The position numbers were made by a program, and so were the translations under genes. 9,380 bases of DNA from an uncultured Acidimicrobium sp. (GTDB lineage Bacteria > Actinomycetota > Acidimicrobiia > Acidimicrobiales > Ilumatobacteraceae), in the NCBI GenBank assembly GCA_903853285.1, contig CAINTF010000051.1, positions 1-9,380 on the forward strand. Reading direction: 5' to 3'. Below the pieces are notes generated by a model, which saw nothing but the letters and a program-made list of their open reading frames with translations, did not search any database and was not told the DNA's origin. Every line of letters begins with the position of its first letter. Within the stretch, counting starts at the first letter, position 1. Below are positions 1-6,934 of the stretch, one piece after another.

Positions 1-683
1 ACATGCCATGGTTCGAGGGCTCAACGCTGTTGCATCACCTCGAGAGCGTCTACACAGCATCTGACGACAATCGAATCGATACACGCTTTCCTGTGCAATT
101 TGTAATTCGCCCACAGCGCAGCGAGTTTCCTGATTACCGAGGATTTGCTGGCCGTGTTGCAGGAGGAGTTCTGCACGTTGGCGATGACGTGATGGTTTTG
201 CCGTCGGGCCTCACTTCAACTATTACGGGCATCGACTCGCCACTTGGGCCAGTAGAAAAAGCCGAACCTGGCGATGCCGTGACACTTTTGCTTGCTGATG
301 ATTTATCAATCACTCGCGGCGACATGATTTGCAGACCGAATAACCGTCCACGAGTTTCGCAAGAACTCGAAGCAATGCTCTGCTGGATGGATGATGCTTC
401 CCCACTGCAGCAAAACAAGATTTACTCAATCAAGCACACCACCAATACGGCGCGAGCCAAGATCACCGATGTTCTTTACCGCCTCAATATTTCAACGCTG
501 CATCGCGAAACCGGTGTGAACGAATTGAAGATGAATGAAATTGGTCGCGTTACATTGCACACAACTGCGCCAATCATGTTTGACGATTACCACCAAAACC
601 GTTCCACGGGCTGTTTTATCATTGTGGACGAAGCGACAGGACAAACAGCGGGCGCCGGCATGTTGCTGTCGCCGCGAACATAA
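1..683 (+). CDS. cysN: Sulfate adenylyltransferase subunit 1 (GTPase), C-terminal part
   Basis: The gene is cut by the left window edge. The frame is open from base 1, and the ATG at base 3 is almost certainly an internal methionine of the family's N-M-P-W region. About 227 residues remain of a protein usually 420-450 long. The GTP-binding domain is lost; what remains are the two beta-barrel domains that resemble EF-Tu domains 2 and 3. Family landmarks are FPVQFVIRP, RGFAGRVAGG, the SITRGDMI stretch and the C-terminal NRSTGCFIIVDEATGQTAGAG. CysN works with CysD: GTP hydrolysis drives the formation of adenosine 5'-phosphosulfate (APS) from ATP and sulfate in the cytoplasm. cysD would be expected just upstream, outside the window. 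The gene ends with TAA, 49 bases before cysC. CysN and CysC are separate proteins here, unlike the fused CysNC of mycobacteria. Confidence 0.95.
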   Translation, partial: MPWFEGSTLLHHLESVYTASDDNRIDTRFPVQFVIRPQRSEFPDYRGFAGRVAGGVLHVGDDVMVLPSGLTSTITGIDSPLGPVEKAEPGDAVTLLLADDLSITRGDMICRPNNRPRVSQELEAMLCWMDDASPLQQNKIYSIKHTTNTARAKITDVLYRLNISTLHRETGVNELKMNEIGRVTLHTTAPIMFDDYHQNRSTGCFIIVDEATGQTAGAGMLLSPRT

Positions 684-732
684 GGTTGCACAGGTCAAGG
701 TCAGCAATACGAACCACTAGATAGGAGTCGTT

Positions 733-1335
733 ATGAACCAGGCAATTTGGCACGAACCAACAGTCGGACGTAACGAAAGATGGGCGGCACATCATTTGCA
801 CGGCATGACTATCTGGCTCACCGGGTTATCAGGATCGGGCAAGTCGACAATCGCCCACGCTCTTGCCGACAGGCTTACGAGCGGTGGCGTGTACAACTAT
901 GTCCTCGACGCAGACAACGTGCGTCATGGACTCAATAGCGATCTCGGTTTCAGCGATCATGAACGCTGGGAAAATGTACGCCGTATCGCCGAAGTTGCTC
1001 GCTTATTTGCAGACTCAGGAGCAGTAACACTTGTTCCGATTATCAGCCCGTTTCGCGACAGTAGGTCTCGAGCTCGCCGAATTCACGAAGTAGATCACCT
1101 CACGTTTCTTGAGGTTTATGTTTCCACTGATGTCGAGGAATGCGAGCGTCGTGACCCAAAAGGCTTGTATGCCAAAGTTCGTGCAGGTGAAATGAGCGGC
1201 CTCACTGGCGTCGATGCTCCATACGAAGCGCCTCAATCTCCAGACCTCACTGTCGGTGTCACTGGTGAATCGATTGATGAGGCCGTCAATGCTGTACACC
1301 GATTGGTGATTGACCGCATCAATAGCGCGCATTAA
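733..1335 (+). CDS. cysC: Adenylyl-sulfate (APS) kinase
   Basis: This 200-residue protein phosphorylates APS with ATP to give PAPS, the universal sulfate donor. The P-loop GLSGSGKST lies at residues 31-39. The APS-binding segment LDADNVRHGLN is at 58-68, followed by LGFSDHERWEN, where a tryptophan sits at a position that is usually lysine or similar. The serine of the SPF motif is Ser105, and the lid motif DPKGLY is at 141-146, followed by GLTGVDAPYEAP. Length and domain order are those of a stand-alone CysC. The ATG at 733 is chosen because AGGAG (723-727) lies 5 bases upstream and because residues 1-24 match the N-terminal helix region common in the family. The later Met25 would remove that helix and leave only a few residues before the P-loop. 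It follows cysN by 49 bases with no visible terminator, so the two are probably co-transcribed. Confidence 0.96.
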   Translation: MNQAIWHEPTVGRNERWAAHHLHGMTIWLTGLSGSGKSTIAHALADRLTSGGVYNYVLDADNVRHGLNSDLGFSDHERWENVRRIAEVARLFADSGAVTLVPIISPFRDSRSRARRIHEVDHLTFLEVYVSTDVEECERRDPKGLYAKVRAGEMSGLTGVDAPYEAPQSPDLTVGVTGESIDEAVNAVHRLVIDRINSAH

Positions 1336-1339
1336 ACAC

Positions 1340-1373
1340 TTGAACACTCAGACAAACGAGTAAAATTATTCAA
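1340..1373 (+). promoter_or_regulatory. Possible promoter giving a leaderless sulfotransferase mRNA
   Basis: TAAAAT at 1361-1366 fits the TANNNT -10 pattern. Its spacing would put the first transcribed base at 1373, exactly the A of the ATG. A TTGAAC at 1340-1345 could be a -35 box, but the spacer is only 15 bases, which is short. No Shine-Dalgarno sequence is visible before this ATG, which agrees with leaderless initiation, a common mode in actinobacteria. Read-through from cysC, which ends 37 bases upstream, remains possible at the same time. The boxes are seen in the sequence; promoter activity is inferred. Confidence 0.42.
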
Positions 1374-2332
1374 TGGATTTTTTAGCGCAACCAAATCTTC
1401 CCGATTTGATTAATTACTCATTGGTTGCGCCACGCATCAAGGTTTTGTACGTCCCAACAACCAAGGTTGCTTGCAGCACTCTCAAATTGTTCATTTCGCA
1501 GGCCGAGGGCTCATACAACGCACAGGCTGCACAAGAAATCATTACGCCAAACATCTCCCAAGAACAAACCATTCACAACTACCGCGTGCATGGTCTCACT
1601 CGCCTTTTTGACTTGCCGCGCAAAAAGCAGTGGGAAGTTATTGAGTCGTCCGAATGGCTGCGGGTTGCGGCACTGCGCGACCCAATCAAACGCGCATATT
1701 CATCGTGGGAAAATCGTGTTTTCTTGCATGCACCGGGCACCCCCCAATCGATCCTTGATATGTGTAGTGATGTGATTGTCGACGGTCATGTAGACGTAGC
1801 AGCAACATTCAAAAAGTTTGCTCGCGCAATTCATAATGACCGAGTCGCATTTGCAATTGACGATCATTTTCGGCCGCAATTTAATACGTTGTACGCAAAC
1901 CAACTCGAGTATCACCACCGCATCTACATTGATCGCCCTGGCGAAATGCAGAAACTTGCCGATGTAATTAATCAACGCGCAGGAACCAGCGTCAAGTTGC
2001 AACGCCTCAACAGCGGGCTCGGCATCAAAGCCGACCAAATTTTTGACAAAGAAACCGCCGACTTGATTGCCGACACGTATCACGAGGATTACGAGTGGTT
2101 TGGTTTCGAGCGCCACAACTTCTCGGCACCATCAACCTCATTGGTGCTTAACCCAATTCAACAAGCACTGCTCAACAACTTGCGCGAGACCACAGAGCGA
2201 TTGACCATCGTTTCTCGTGCTGCCTTTCACCGTGTCGGTTTCCGTTACGGACTCTCGCAAATTCGCAAGTCGCTCTGGATACGCATCACCAACCCAAAAG
2301 GTAAGGGCGACACCCGATTGTTGCAGTGGTAG
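1373..2332 (+). CDS. PAPS-dependent sulfotransferase (Sulfotransfer_2-like)
   Basis: This 319-residue protein carries the two PAPS-binding signatures of carbohydrate-type sulfotransferases. The 5'-phosphosulfate loop is VPTTKVACSTLK, about residues 27-38, with Lys31 as the likely catalytic lysine. The 3'-phosphate motif is LRDPIKRAYSSW, about 101-112, with Arg102 and Ser110 at the expected positions. A C-terminal DYEWFGF-type element near 236-242 is also typical. No signal peptide or clear membrane span is seen, so it should act in the cytoplasm. It would transfer sulfate from PAPS to an unknown acceptor such as a lipid, glycan or small molecule. The last 70 or so residues after the core match nothing I recognise. 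It lies 37 bases downstream of cysC, whose product makes its donor. The ATG lacks a ribosome binding site, but no better start is visible. Acceptor specificity cannot be read from sequence. Confidence 0.82.
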   Translation: MDFLAQPNLPDLINYSLVAPRIKVLYVPTTKVACSTLKLFISQAEGSYNAQAAQEIITPNISQEQTIHNYRVHGLTRLFDLPRKKQWEVIESSEWLRVAALRDPIKRAYSSWENRVFLHAPGTPQSILDMCSDVIVDGHVDVAATFKKFARAIHNDRVAFAIDDHFRPQFNTLYANQLEYHHRIYIDRPGEMQKLADVINQRAGTSVKLQRLNSGLGIKADQIFDKETADLIADTYHEDYEWFGFERHNFSAPSTSLVLNPIQQALLNNLRETTERLTIVSRAAFHRVGFRYGLSQIRKSLWIRITNPKGKGDTRLLQW

Positions 2333-2343
2333 GTTCAGCCGCG

Positions 2344-2880
2344 ATGAATAACCAAGTTGCCAAGATCGGTGTCGTTACGGTTTCTGATCGTGCGTCTGCT
2401 GGCGTATACGAAGACTTGGGTGGACCAGCAATCAAAGAGTTCTTAAGCAAACACCTCACTAATGAGTGGGTCGCAGTGGGTCGCGTTGTGCCCGACGAAG
2501 TTGCCGCAGTTTCTGGCGCACTTATCGAGCTTGCCGACATCGAGAACTGTTGTCTCATCGTTACCACTGGCGGCACGGGCCCAGCGCTTCGCGACATCAC
2601 GCCAGAAGCAACTGAGGCAGTTTGCACCAAAATGATGCCGGGCTTCGGTGAACTGATGCGTCAAGTGAGTTTGCAAGTAGTGCCTACTGCAATTTTGTCT
2701 CGACAAACAGCTGGTATTCGTGGAGCGTCACTCATTGTCAATCTGCCGGGTAAGCCAAGCTCGATAGCTGAGTGTCTTACTGCAGTAATGCCCGCCATTC
2801 CCTATTGCATCGACCTTATTGGTGGAGCGCATATTGAGGTCGGTGGCGGTTTGAACGCATTCAGACCAAAACAAAAATAA
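2344..2880 (+). CDS. mog: Molybdopterin adenylyltransferase (Mog/MoaB family)
   Basis: This 178-residue protein activates molybdopterin by adenylylation before molybdenum insertion, a cytoplasmic step of molybdenum cofactor synthesis. It aligns by eye along its whole length with E. coli Mog: KIGVVTVSDRAS at the N-terminus, PDE at 50-52, TTGGTGP at 74-80, RDITPEAT at 83-90, then MPGFGELMR, PTAILSRQ and VNLPGKPSS. The catalytic aspartates of E. coli Mog correspond to Asp51 and Asp84. A loop of roughly 15 residues present in the E. coli protein is missing near the C-terminus. A GTG at 2326 is in frame, but it would overlap the sulfotransferase and has no ribosome binding site. The ATG at 2344 has AGGT about 9 bases upstream and fits the family N-terminus. 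It begins 11 bases after the sulfotransferase stop, suggesting co-transcription. No other molybdenum cofactor gene is in view. Confidence 0.93.
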   Translation: MNNQVAKIGVVTVSDRASAGVYEDLGGPAIKEFLSKHLTNEWVAVGRVVPDEVAAVSGALIELADIENCCLIVTTGGTGPALRDITPEATEAVCTKMMPGFGELMRQVSLQVVPTAILSRQTAGIRGASLIVNLPGKPSSIAECLTAVMPAIPYCIDLIGGAHIEVGGGLNAFRPKQK

Positions 2881-2903
2881 GTACTCGCTAGTTATTGGCT
2901 GTC

Positions 2904-4145
2904 TTATTGGGCGTCGTATGGCTGTCCGGCAGCTTTCGGTCCACGACTCCGACCGACAAAGCCTGCCACAACGACGAGTGTCACCAAGTACGGCGCCATC
3001 AACAAAAACTCGGATGGAATTCCCGTATCGAGGTTTGACATCTTTAGTTGGATTGCTTCAGCAAGACCAAACACAAGCGCAGCGCTCAAAGCACCAAGTG
3101 GTTTCCAGCGACCAAAGATCACTGCTGCCAATGCGATAAACCCACGACCATTTGTGATGTTTTGGTCGAACCTACCAACCATGCCGATTGGCCACCATGC
3201 TCCACCCACGCCCGCAACCGCGCCGGCGATGAGCACATTGCGATAACGCAATTTGATTACATCGACGCCAAGTGTTCCGGCTGCCTTTGGATACTCACCG
3301 ATTGCTCTCGTACGCAAGCCCCACTTGGTGTGATACAGACTCCATGTTGCAATGCCAACCGCCAAATATGCAAAGTAGACAAACAACGTTTGCGTGAAGA
3401 GCACAACACCAATGACTGGAATGTCACTGAGCAACGGCAATGCAATTGGACGCAACGGAGACAAAATGTTGTAATCGGGGTGGTCGGTCAAAACACGTGC
3501 TGCAAGAAAACTGGTGAGTCCAAGAGCAAAGAAATTGATTGCAAACCCAACAATCACTTGATCAACGCGATATCGAATTGAGAACACAGCCAAAATCGCC
3601 GAGAGTCCCACACCCATTGCAATAGCCGCAATGATGCCAACCCACGGTCCAAGCAGAGACCCTGCAACCGCACCAGCAAATGCTGAGCCCAATAATTGTC
3701 CCTCAATCGCAATATTGATGATTCCACTTCGTTCGCACAAGATGCCGGCGATGGCGCCGAGAATGATCGGCACACTTCGCGTAACTGTGTCCTGCAACAT
3801 GCCTGTCAAACTGAACGATCCACCAGACGCAGCCCAAGCTAAAAATGAAATGACAAAAGTTGCTGCAGCAATGCTCAGAATTACGTTTGTCCACTTACCA
3901 AAACCCTTGAGCAGTTGCGCCGCGCCAAGAGCGATGAGCACCAATGCCAAAATGCGAGCAAATGGCTGGGCAGGAATCACGAAAATATACGAATCAATGA
4001 GCTTGAATCCCGCATCCCCCGGTCGATTGCCGAGCACAAACGCAGCGACAATACCGAGCACAACAAGTGTGAATCCAACGCTGCGTGCTTGCTTTCTCTG
4101 TTCAGCAGAGATCAGCGGAGTAATTACCGAATCAACAGTGCTCAT
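2904..4145 (-). CDS. ABC importer permease, BMP/nucleoside type (NupQ-like)
   Basis: This 413-residue hydrophobic protein is one of two membrane subunits of the importer. The conserved part begins around residue 110 and includes ERSGIINIAIEGQLL, the equivalent of the SERSGVVNIGLEG segment in the Bacillus YufQ/NupQ family, followed by repeated Gly/Ala-rich membrane spans. A cytoplasmic coupling-type loop, AIGEYPKAAGTLGVDVIKLRYR, lies in the second half. About 90-100 extra N-terminal residues with roughly three membrane spans precede the core; the short Bacillus homologues lack these. The ATG at 4145 is chosen because it overlaps the previous gene's TGA as ATGA and has AGGGG 9 bases upstream; an in-frame ATG at 4154 has that AGGGG touching it. 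It is the last gene of the transporter operon and converges on mog with 23 bases between the stops, where I see no convincing terminator. Confidence 0.9.
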   Translation of the reverse strand: MSTVDSVITPLISAEQRKQARSVGFTLVVLGIVAAFVLGNRPGDAGFKLIDSYIFVIPAQPFARILALVLIALGAAQLLKGFGKWTNVILSIAAATFVISFLAWAASGGSFSLTGMLQDTVTRSVPIILGAIAGILCERSGIINIAIEGQLLGSAFAGAVAGSLLGPWVGIIAAIAMGVGLSAILAVFSIRYRVDQVIVGFAINFFALGLTSFLAARVLTDHPDYNILSPLRPIALPLLSDIPVIGVVLFTQTLFVYFAYLAVGIATWSLYHTKWGLRTRAIGEYPKAAGTLGVDVIKLRYRNVLIAGAVAGVGGAWWPIGMVGRFDQNITNGRGFIALAAVIFGRWKPLGALSAALVFGLAEAIQLKMSNLDTGIPSEFLLMAPYLVTLVVVAGFVGRSRGPKAAGQPYDAQ

Positions 4146-5302
4146 GAGCCCCATCCCCTAAATGTTTGACCAAGCGATGTTGGTGCAACTTTGATTCGCC
4201 AAATTGCCTTGATAAGCAATGGTGCAGCGATGAACATGACGATGAGAGCGCGAAGCACCACGATTAAGTCGATAGGCACATCGGTGTTGGCTTGCATTTG
4301 ACGGCCTCCGGCTTGCAATGCGCCAAACAGTAATGCGGCCAAAAGTGTGCCGAGTGGCGTTGAGCGACCGAGCAATGCGATTGCTATCGCATCAAACCCA
4401 ATGTTGCCTGCAAAGTTTTGTGAGGCGTATCCATATGTGCCCAAGACTTCTGCCGAGCCCGCTAGACCCGCAAATGCTCCTGCGAACATCATTGCCATCA
4501 CCGTGAGTCGCTTCGTGTGCATGCCTGCGTACTGTGCGGCATCAGCATTCATACCAAATGCACGAAATTCAAAACCCGTCGTACTGCGATTGAGGAACCA
4601 CCAATACACAATGACAGCCAATATCGCAACCACAAAACCAGCGTGAGCGACGAGGTCTGGCCGGTCGCTCAAAAAACCGAATAACCGAGGTAAATGTCCA
4701 GGCGCGCTAACAAGTTTGGAAATTGGATCGGTGCGATCAGCGCGCTGAAAAAGATTGGTCTTGAGCAACCACAGGACCAGGAATCCGGCCATGTTGTTCA
4801 GCATGATCGTGGTGATTACTTCATGCGCACCAGTGCGAGCTTTGAGGATTCCCGGAATCGCACCATATGCGGCGCCGCCTACCGCTCCAGCCAACACTGC
4901 AAGTGGAACCTGAATAATTCCGGGGCCATCCATGGAAAACCCAACCCACAGTGCCGCCATTCCGCCAGCAAGCATCTGCCCTGTTGCGCCGATGTTAAAG
5001 AGACCCGCTTTGAAAGCAACAGCAACTGAAACACCACACAAAATTAATGGCGTCGCACTATTGATCGTGGCCGAAATTGCGCGCAACGATCCGAAGGAAC
5101 CAACAACCAATGCCCAGTATGCGCTGCCGACTGTGCGAATTGCCCCAATGATGTCTCCGTTTTGCAGTTTGTCAATGTCTGACAAAATGATGATGAACGC
5201 ACCGACAACCATTGCTGACAGAATCGCAAGAAGCGTGATACGAAACGAACTCGTTCGTGCTATTCGTTCGGTTATTTTGCGGAAGGTTGCAGCGATTTTC
5301 AT
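4142..5302 (-). CDS. ABC importer permease, BMP/nucleoside type (NupP-like)
   Basis: This 386-residue integral membrane protein is the second permease of the importer. It has a short basic N-terminus, then a strong span near residues 22-41 and about eight to ten spans in total. Family features are FKAGLFNIGATGQM, GAHEVITTIMLNNMA and the coupling-loop motif GMNADAAQYAGM followed by hydrophobic spans, as in YufP/NupP-type permeases. It should pair with the other permease to form the channel and contact the ATPase through the GMNADAAQYAG loop. Its ATG overlaps the TGA of the ATPase gene (ATGA at 5302-5299), and its own TGA overlaps the next start. Translational coupling is therefore likely, and the near absence of a separate ribosome binding site agrees with it. 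Confidence 0.92.
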   Translation of the reverse strand: MKIAATFRKITERIARTSSFRITLLAILSAMVVGAFIIILSDIDKLQNGDIIGAIRTVGSAYWALVVGSFGSLRAISATINSATPLILCGVSVAVAFKAGLFNIGATGQMLAGGMAALWVGFSMDGPGIIQVPLAVLAGAVGGAAYGAIPGILKARTGAHEVITTIMLNNMAGFLVLWLLKTNLFQRADRTDPISKLVSAPGHLPRLFGFLSDRPDLVAHAGFVVAILAVIVYWWFLNRSTTGFEFRAFGMNADAAQYAGMHTKRLTVMAMMFAGAFAGLAGSAEVLGTYGYASQNFAGNIGFDAIAIALLGRSTPLGTLLAALLFGALQAGGRQMQANTDVPIDLIVVLRALIVMFIAAPLLIKAIWRIKVAPTSLGQTFRGWGS

Positions 5303-6831
5303 GATGCAATTCCGTTTGATGCACTTATCGGACGAGAACCAGCCATGTACAGGCCAACATCCATCGCCGATGTCACCCTGGGGTCGACGTCAGCAACAAT
5401 TTTGCCTCGGTACATCACCAGCAACCTGTCCGAAAGTGCCATTACCTCATCGAGCTCAGTGCTCACAATCAACACCGCCGTACCTGTATCACGCTCCTTG
5501 ATAATGCGTGAGTGAATGTATTCAATCGAGCCAACGTCAACACCACGTGTCGGTTGCGCAGCTATCGACAAACGCAACGGACGACTCAGTTCACGCGCGA
5601 CAATTACCTTCTGCTGATTGCCTCCCGACAAAGTGCTTGCCTCAATATCGGCACTCGGAGTTCTGATGTCGTATTCCGAGATAAGACTTTCTGCCACCCG
5701 ATGAGCCGCAGGCCAATCCATCACAATTCCGTTACTGAACTCATCATCGTGATATCTGGTCAACACCAAGTTCTCTGCAACGCTCAGTCCCCCGACCAAG
5801 CCTTGACGCTGGCGATCTTCGGGCACATGTGCGATTCCTTGTGCATGCCTCTCACGCGGCGAAGCATCTGTGATATCCAATCCATCAAGCGCAACCTTGC
5901 CTCGAGCCGAATGACGCAAACCGGTAAGTGCATCCACCAACTCTGTCTGGCCGTTGCCTTGAACACCAGCGATTCCCACTACTTCACCGGCACGCACCGA
6001 GAACGAAACCGAATCCACCATCGTTCGTCCGTCTGCATCCACGACCGACAGATCTTTCACATCAAGGACAACCTCGCCTGGAGCATGAGGCTTCTTATCA
6101 ACAACCAGTTGAACTGGGCGTCCCACCATCATTTCTGCGATTTTTGACTCTGTCGTATTTTTAGGATCTACTTCGCCAACAACTTGGCCTCGGCGCAAAA
6201 CTGCAATTCGATCGGCGACACTAAGGGCTTCTTTGAGTTTGTGAGTAATAAACACGACACCTCTACCCGCAGCGATAAGTGTCTTTACAATTTCGAAAAA
6301 CTCAATGATCTCTTTGGGTGTAAGCACGGCAGTTGGCTCATCAAAAACAACTACTTTTGCATCGCGCAACAACACTTTGACAATTTCGACACGCTGCTGC
6401 ACGCCAACTGGCAAGTCTTCAATGATCGCATCCGGGTCAAGGTTGAGGTTGTAGCGATCGGAAACTTCTCGCACCATTTCTCGCGCCTTGTCAATATTTA
6501 AACTGCCCAACCGACCGGTTGGTTCAACACCCAGAACCACATTCTCGGCCACAGTAAAAACGGGTACGAGCATGAAGTGCTGATGAACCATTCCAATGCC
6601 GGCCGCAATCGCATCAGCCGGAGAAGTGAAAACGACGGGGCTACCATCCAAAAGGATTTGCCCCTCCTCAGCTTTATACATGCCGTACAACACATTCATC
6701 AGCGTTGACTTACCAGCACCATTTTCTCCGATGAGACAAAGCACTTCGCCCGTCTTGAGCGTGAGGTTGACATTGTCATTGGCAATGACACCAGGAAAGC
6801 GTTTAGTGATTCCCCGAAGTTCTAGATGCAT
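5299..6831 (-). CDS. ABC importer ATPase with two nucleotide-binding domains
   Basis: This 510-residue protein energises the importer and belongs to the double-domain group with YufO/NupO, related to sugar ATPases such as RbsA. Domain 1 has Walker A GENGAGKST (35-43), Q-loop Gln84, a variant signature LPVGVQQR (140-147), Walker B VVVFDE (160-165) and His197. Domain 2 has a degenerate Walker A, GVQGNGQT (289-296), with Gln in place of Lys. It has an intact signature LSGGNQQK (401-408) and a degenerate Walker B, LSIAAQ (421-426). Only one of the two composite sites should hydrolyse ATP well. An in-frame TTG at 6855 would add 8 residues but has no ribosome binding site. The ATG at 6831 has a G-rich GGGGATGGG stretch shortly upstream and begins directly at the domain, so it is preferred. 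It lies about 100 bases after the binding-protein gene, separated by hairpins. Confidence 0.93.
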   Translation of the reverse strand: MHLELRGITKRFPGVIANDNVNLTLKTGEVLCLIGENGAGKSTLMNVLYGMYKAEEGQILLDGSPVVFTSPADAIAAGIGMVHQHFMLVPVFTVAENVVLGVEPTGRLGSLNIDKAREMVREVSDRYNLNLDPDAIIEDLPVGVQQRVEIVKVLLRDAKVVVFDEPTAVLTPKEIIEFFEIVKTLIAAGRGVVFITHKLKEALSVADRIAVLRRGQVVGEVDPKNTTESKIAEMMVGRPVQLVVDKKPHAPGEVVLDVKDLSVVDADGRTMVDSVSFSVRAGEVVGIAGVQGNGQTELVDALTGLRHSARGKVALDGLDITDASPRERHAQGIAHVPEDRQRQGLVGGLSVAENLVLTRYHDDEFSNGIVMDWPAAHRVAESLISEYDIRTPSADIEASTLSGGNQQKVIVARELSRPLRLSIAAQPTRGVDVGSIEYIHSRIIKERDTGTAVLIVSTELDEVMALSDRLLVMYRGKIVADVDPRVTSAMDVGLYMAGSRPISASNGIAS

Positions 6832-6859
6832 GTGGCGCCCATCCCCATGCGACAAACAC

Positions 6860-6900
6860 TAATACAAAACAAAACGGGGGCCGCTTTCGCGACCCCCGTT
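6860..6900 (-). terminator. Intrinsic terminator or attenuator between binding protein and ATPase genes
   Basis: Read on the minus strand, AACGGGGG-U-CGC and GCG-G-CCCCCGUU form a 12-pair stem (6873-6900) closed by a GAAA tetraloop. It includes one U-G wobble that would be a C-A mismatch on the other strand. It is followed by TTTTGTTTTG (about 6863-6872). Stem, GNRA loop and U-rich tail all point to minus-strand termination 34 bases after the lipoprotein stop codon. The ATPase gene starts 41 bases further on with no obvious promoter in between, so partial read-through is the likely purpose. Confidence 0.8.
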
Positions 6901-6914
6901 CGTTACTACTTACT

Positions 6915-6930
6915 TCGCTCTGACGAGCGA
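6915..6930 (-). promoter_or_regulatory. Small hairpin just after the lipoprotein stop codon
   Basis: TCGCTC and GAGCGA form a perfect 6-pair stem with a 4-base loop, only 4 bases past the stop codon of the binding-protein gene and 14 bases before the larger terminator-like hairpin. It has no U tract, so it is not a terminator by itself. It could help stabilise the 3' end of the binding-protein transcript. The stem is seen; the function is inferred. Confidence 0.45.
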
Positions 6931-6934
6931 GAAA

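Noticed and set aside
692..703. Perfect tandem hexamer AGGTCA-AGGTCA in the cysN-cysC gap
   Set aside because: Only two short copies and no third in register. It could be an operator half-site pair, but chance is as likely, and no promoter accompanies it.
1700..2116. Minus-strand open frame over the sulfotransferase gene
   Set aside because: It overlaps the conserved sulfotransferase, and nothing in its sequence is recognisable.
2326..2343. GTG start for mog overlapping the sulfotransferase stop
   Set aside because: No ribosome binding site precedes it, and the added residues are not part of the family; ATG 2344 fits better.
2881..2903. Possible bidirectional terminator between the converging mog and permease genes
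   Set aside because: Only a 5-pair A/T stem (AATAA/TTATT) with an 11-base loop and no T tract; too weak to call.
3048..3581. Plus-strand open frame of 177 codons over the same permease
   Set aside because: Antisense shadow with odd composition rich in Cys, Asn and Gln; no recognisable domain.
3631..4161. Long plus-strand open frame of 176 codons over the permease gene
   Set aside because: It is antisense to a clear permease, has low-complexity composition typical of a reversed membrane-protein gene and no family features.
5512..6147. Plus-strand open frame of 211 codons over the ATPase gene
   Set aside because: Antisense to the fully conserved ATPase; no ribosome binding site or family motif supports it.
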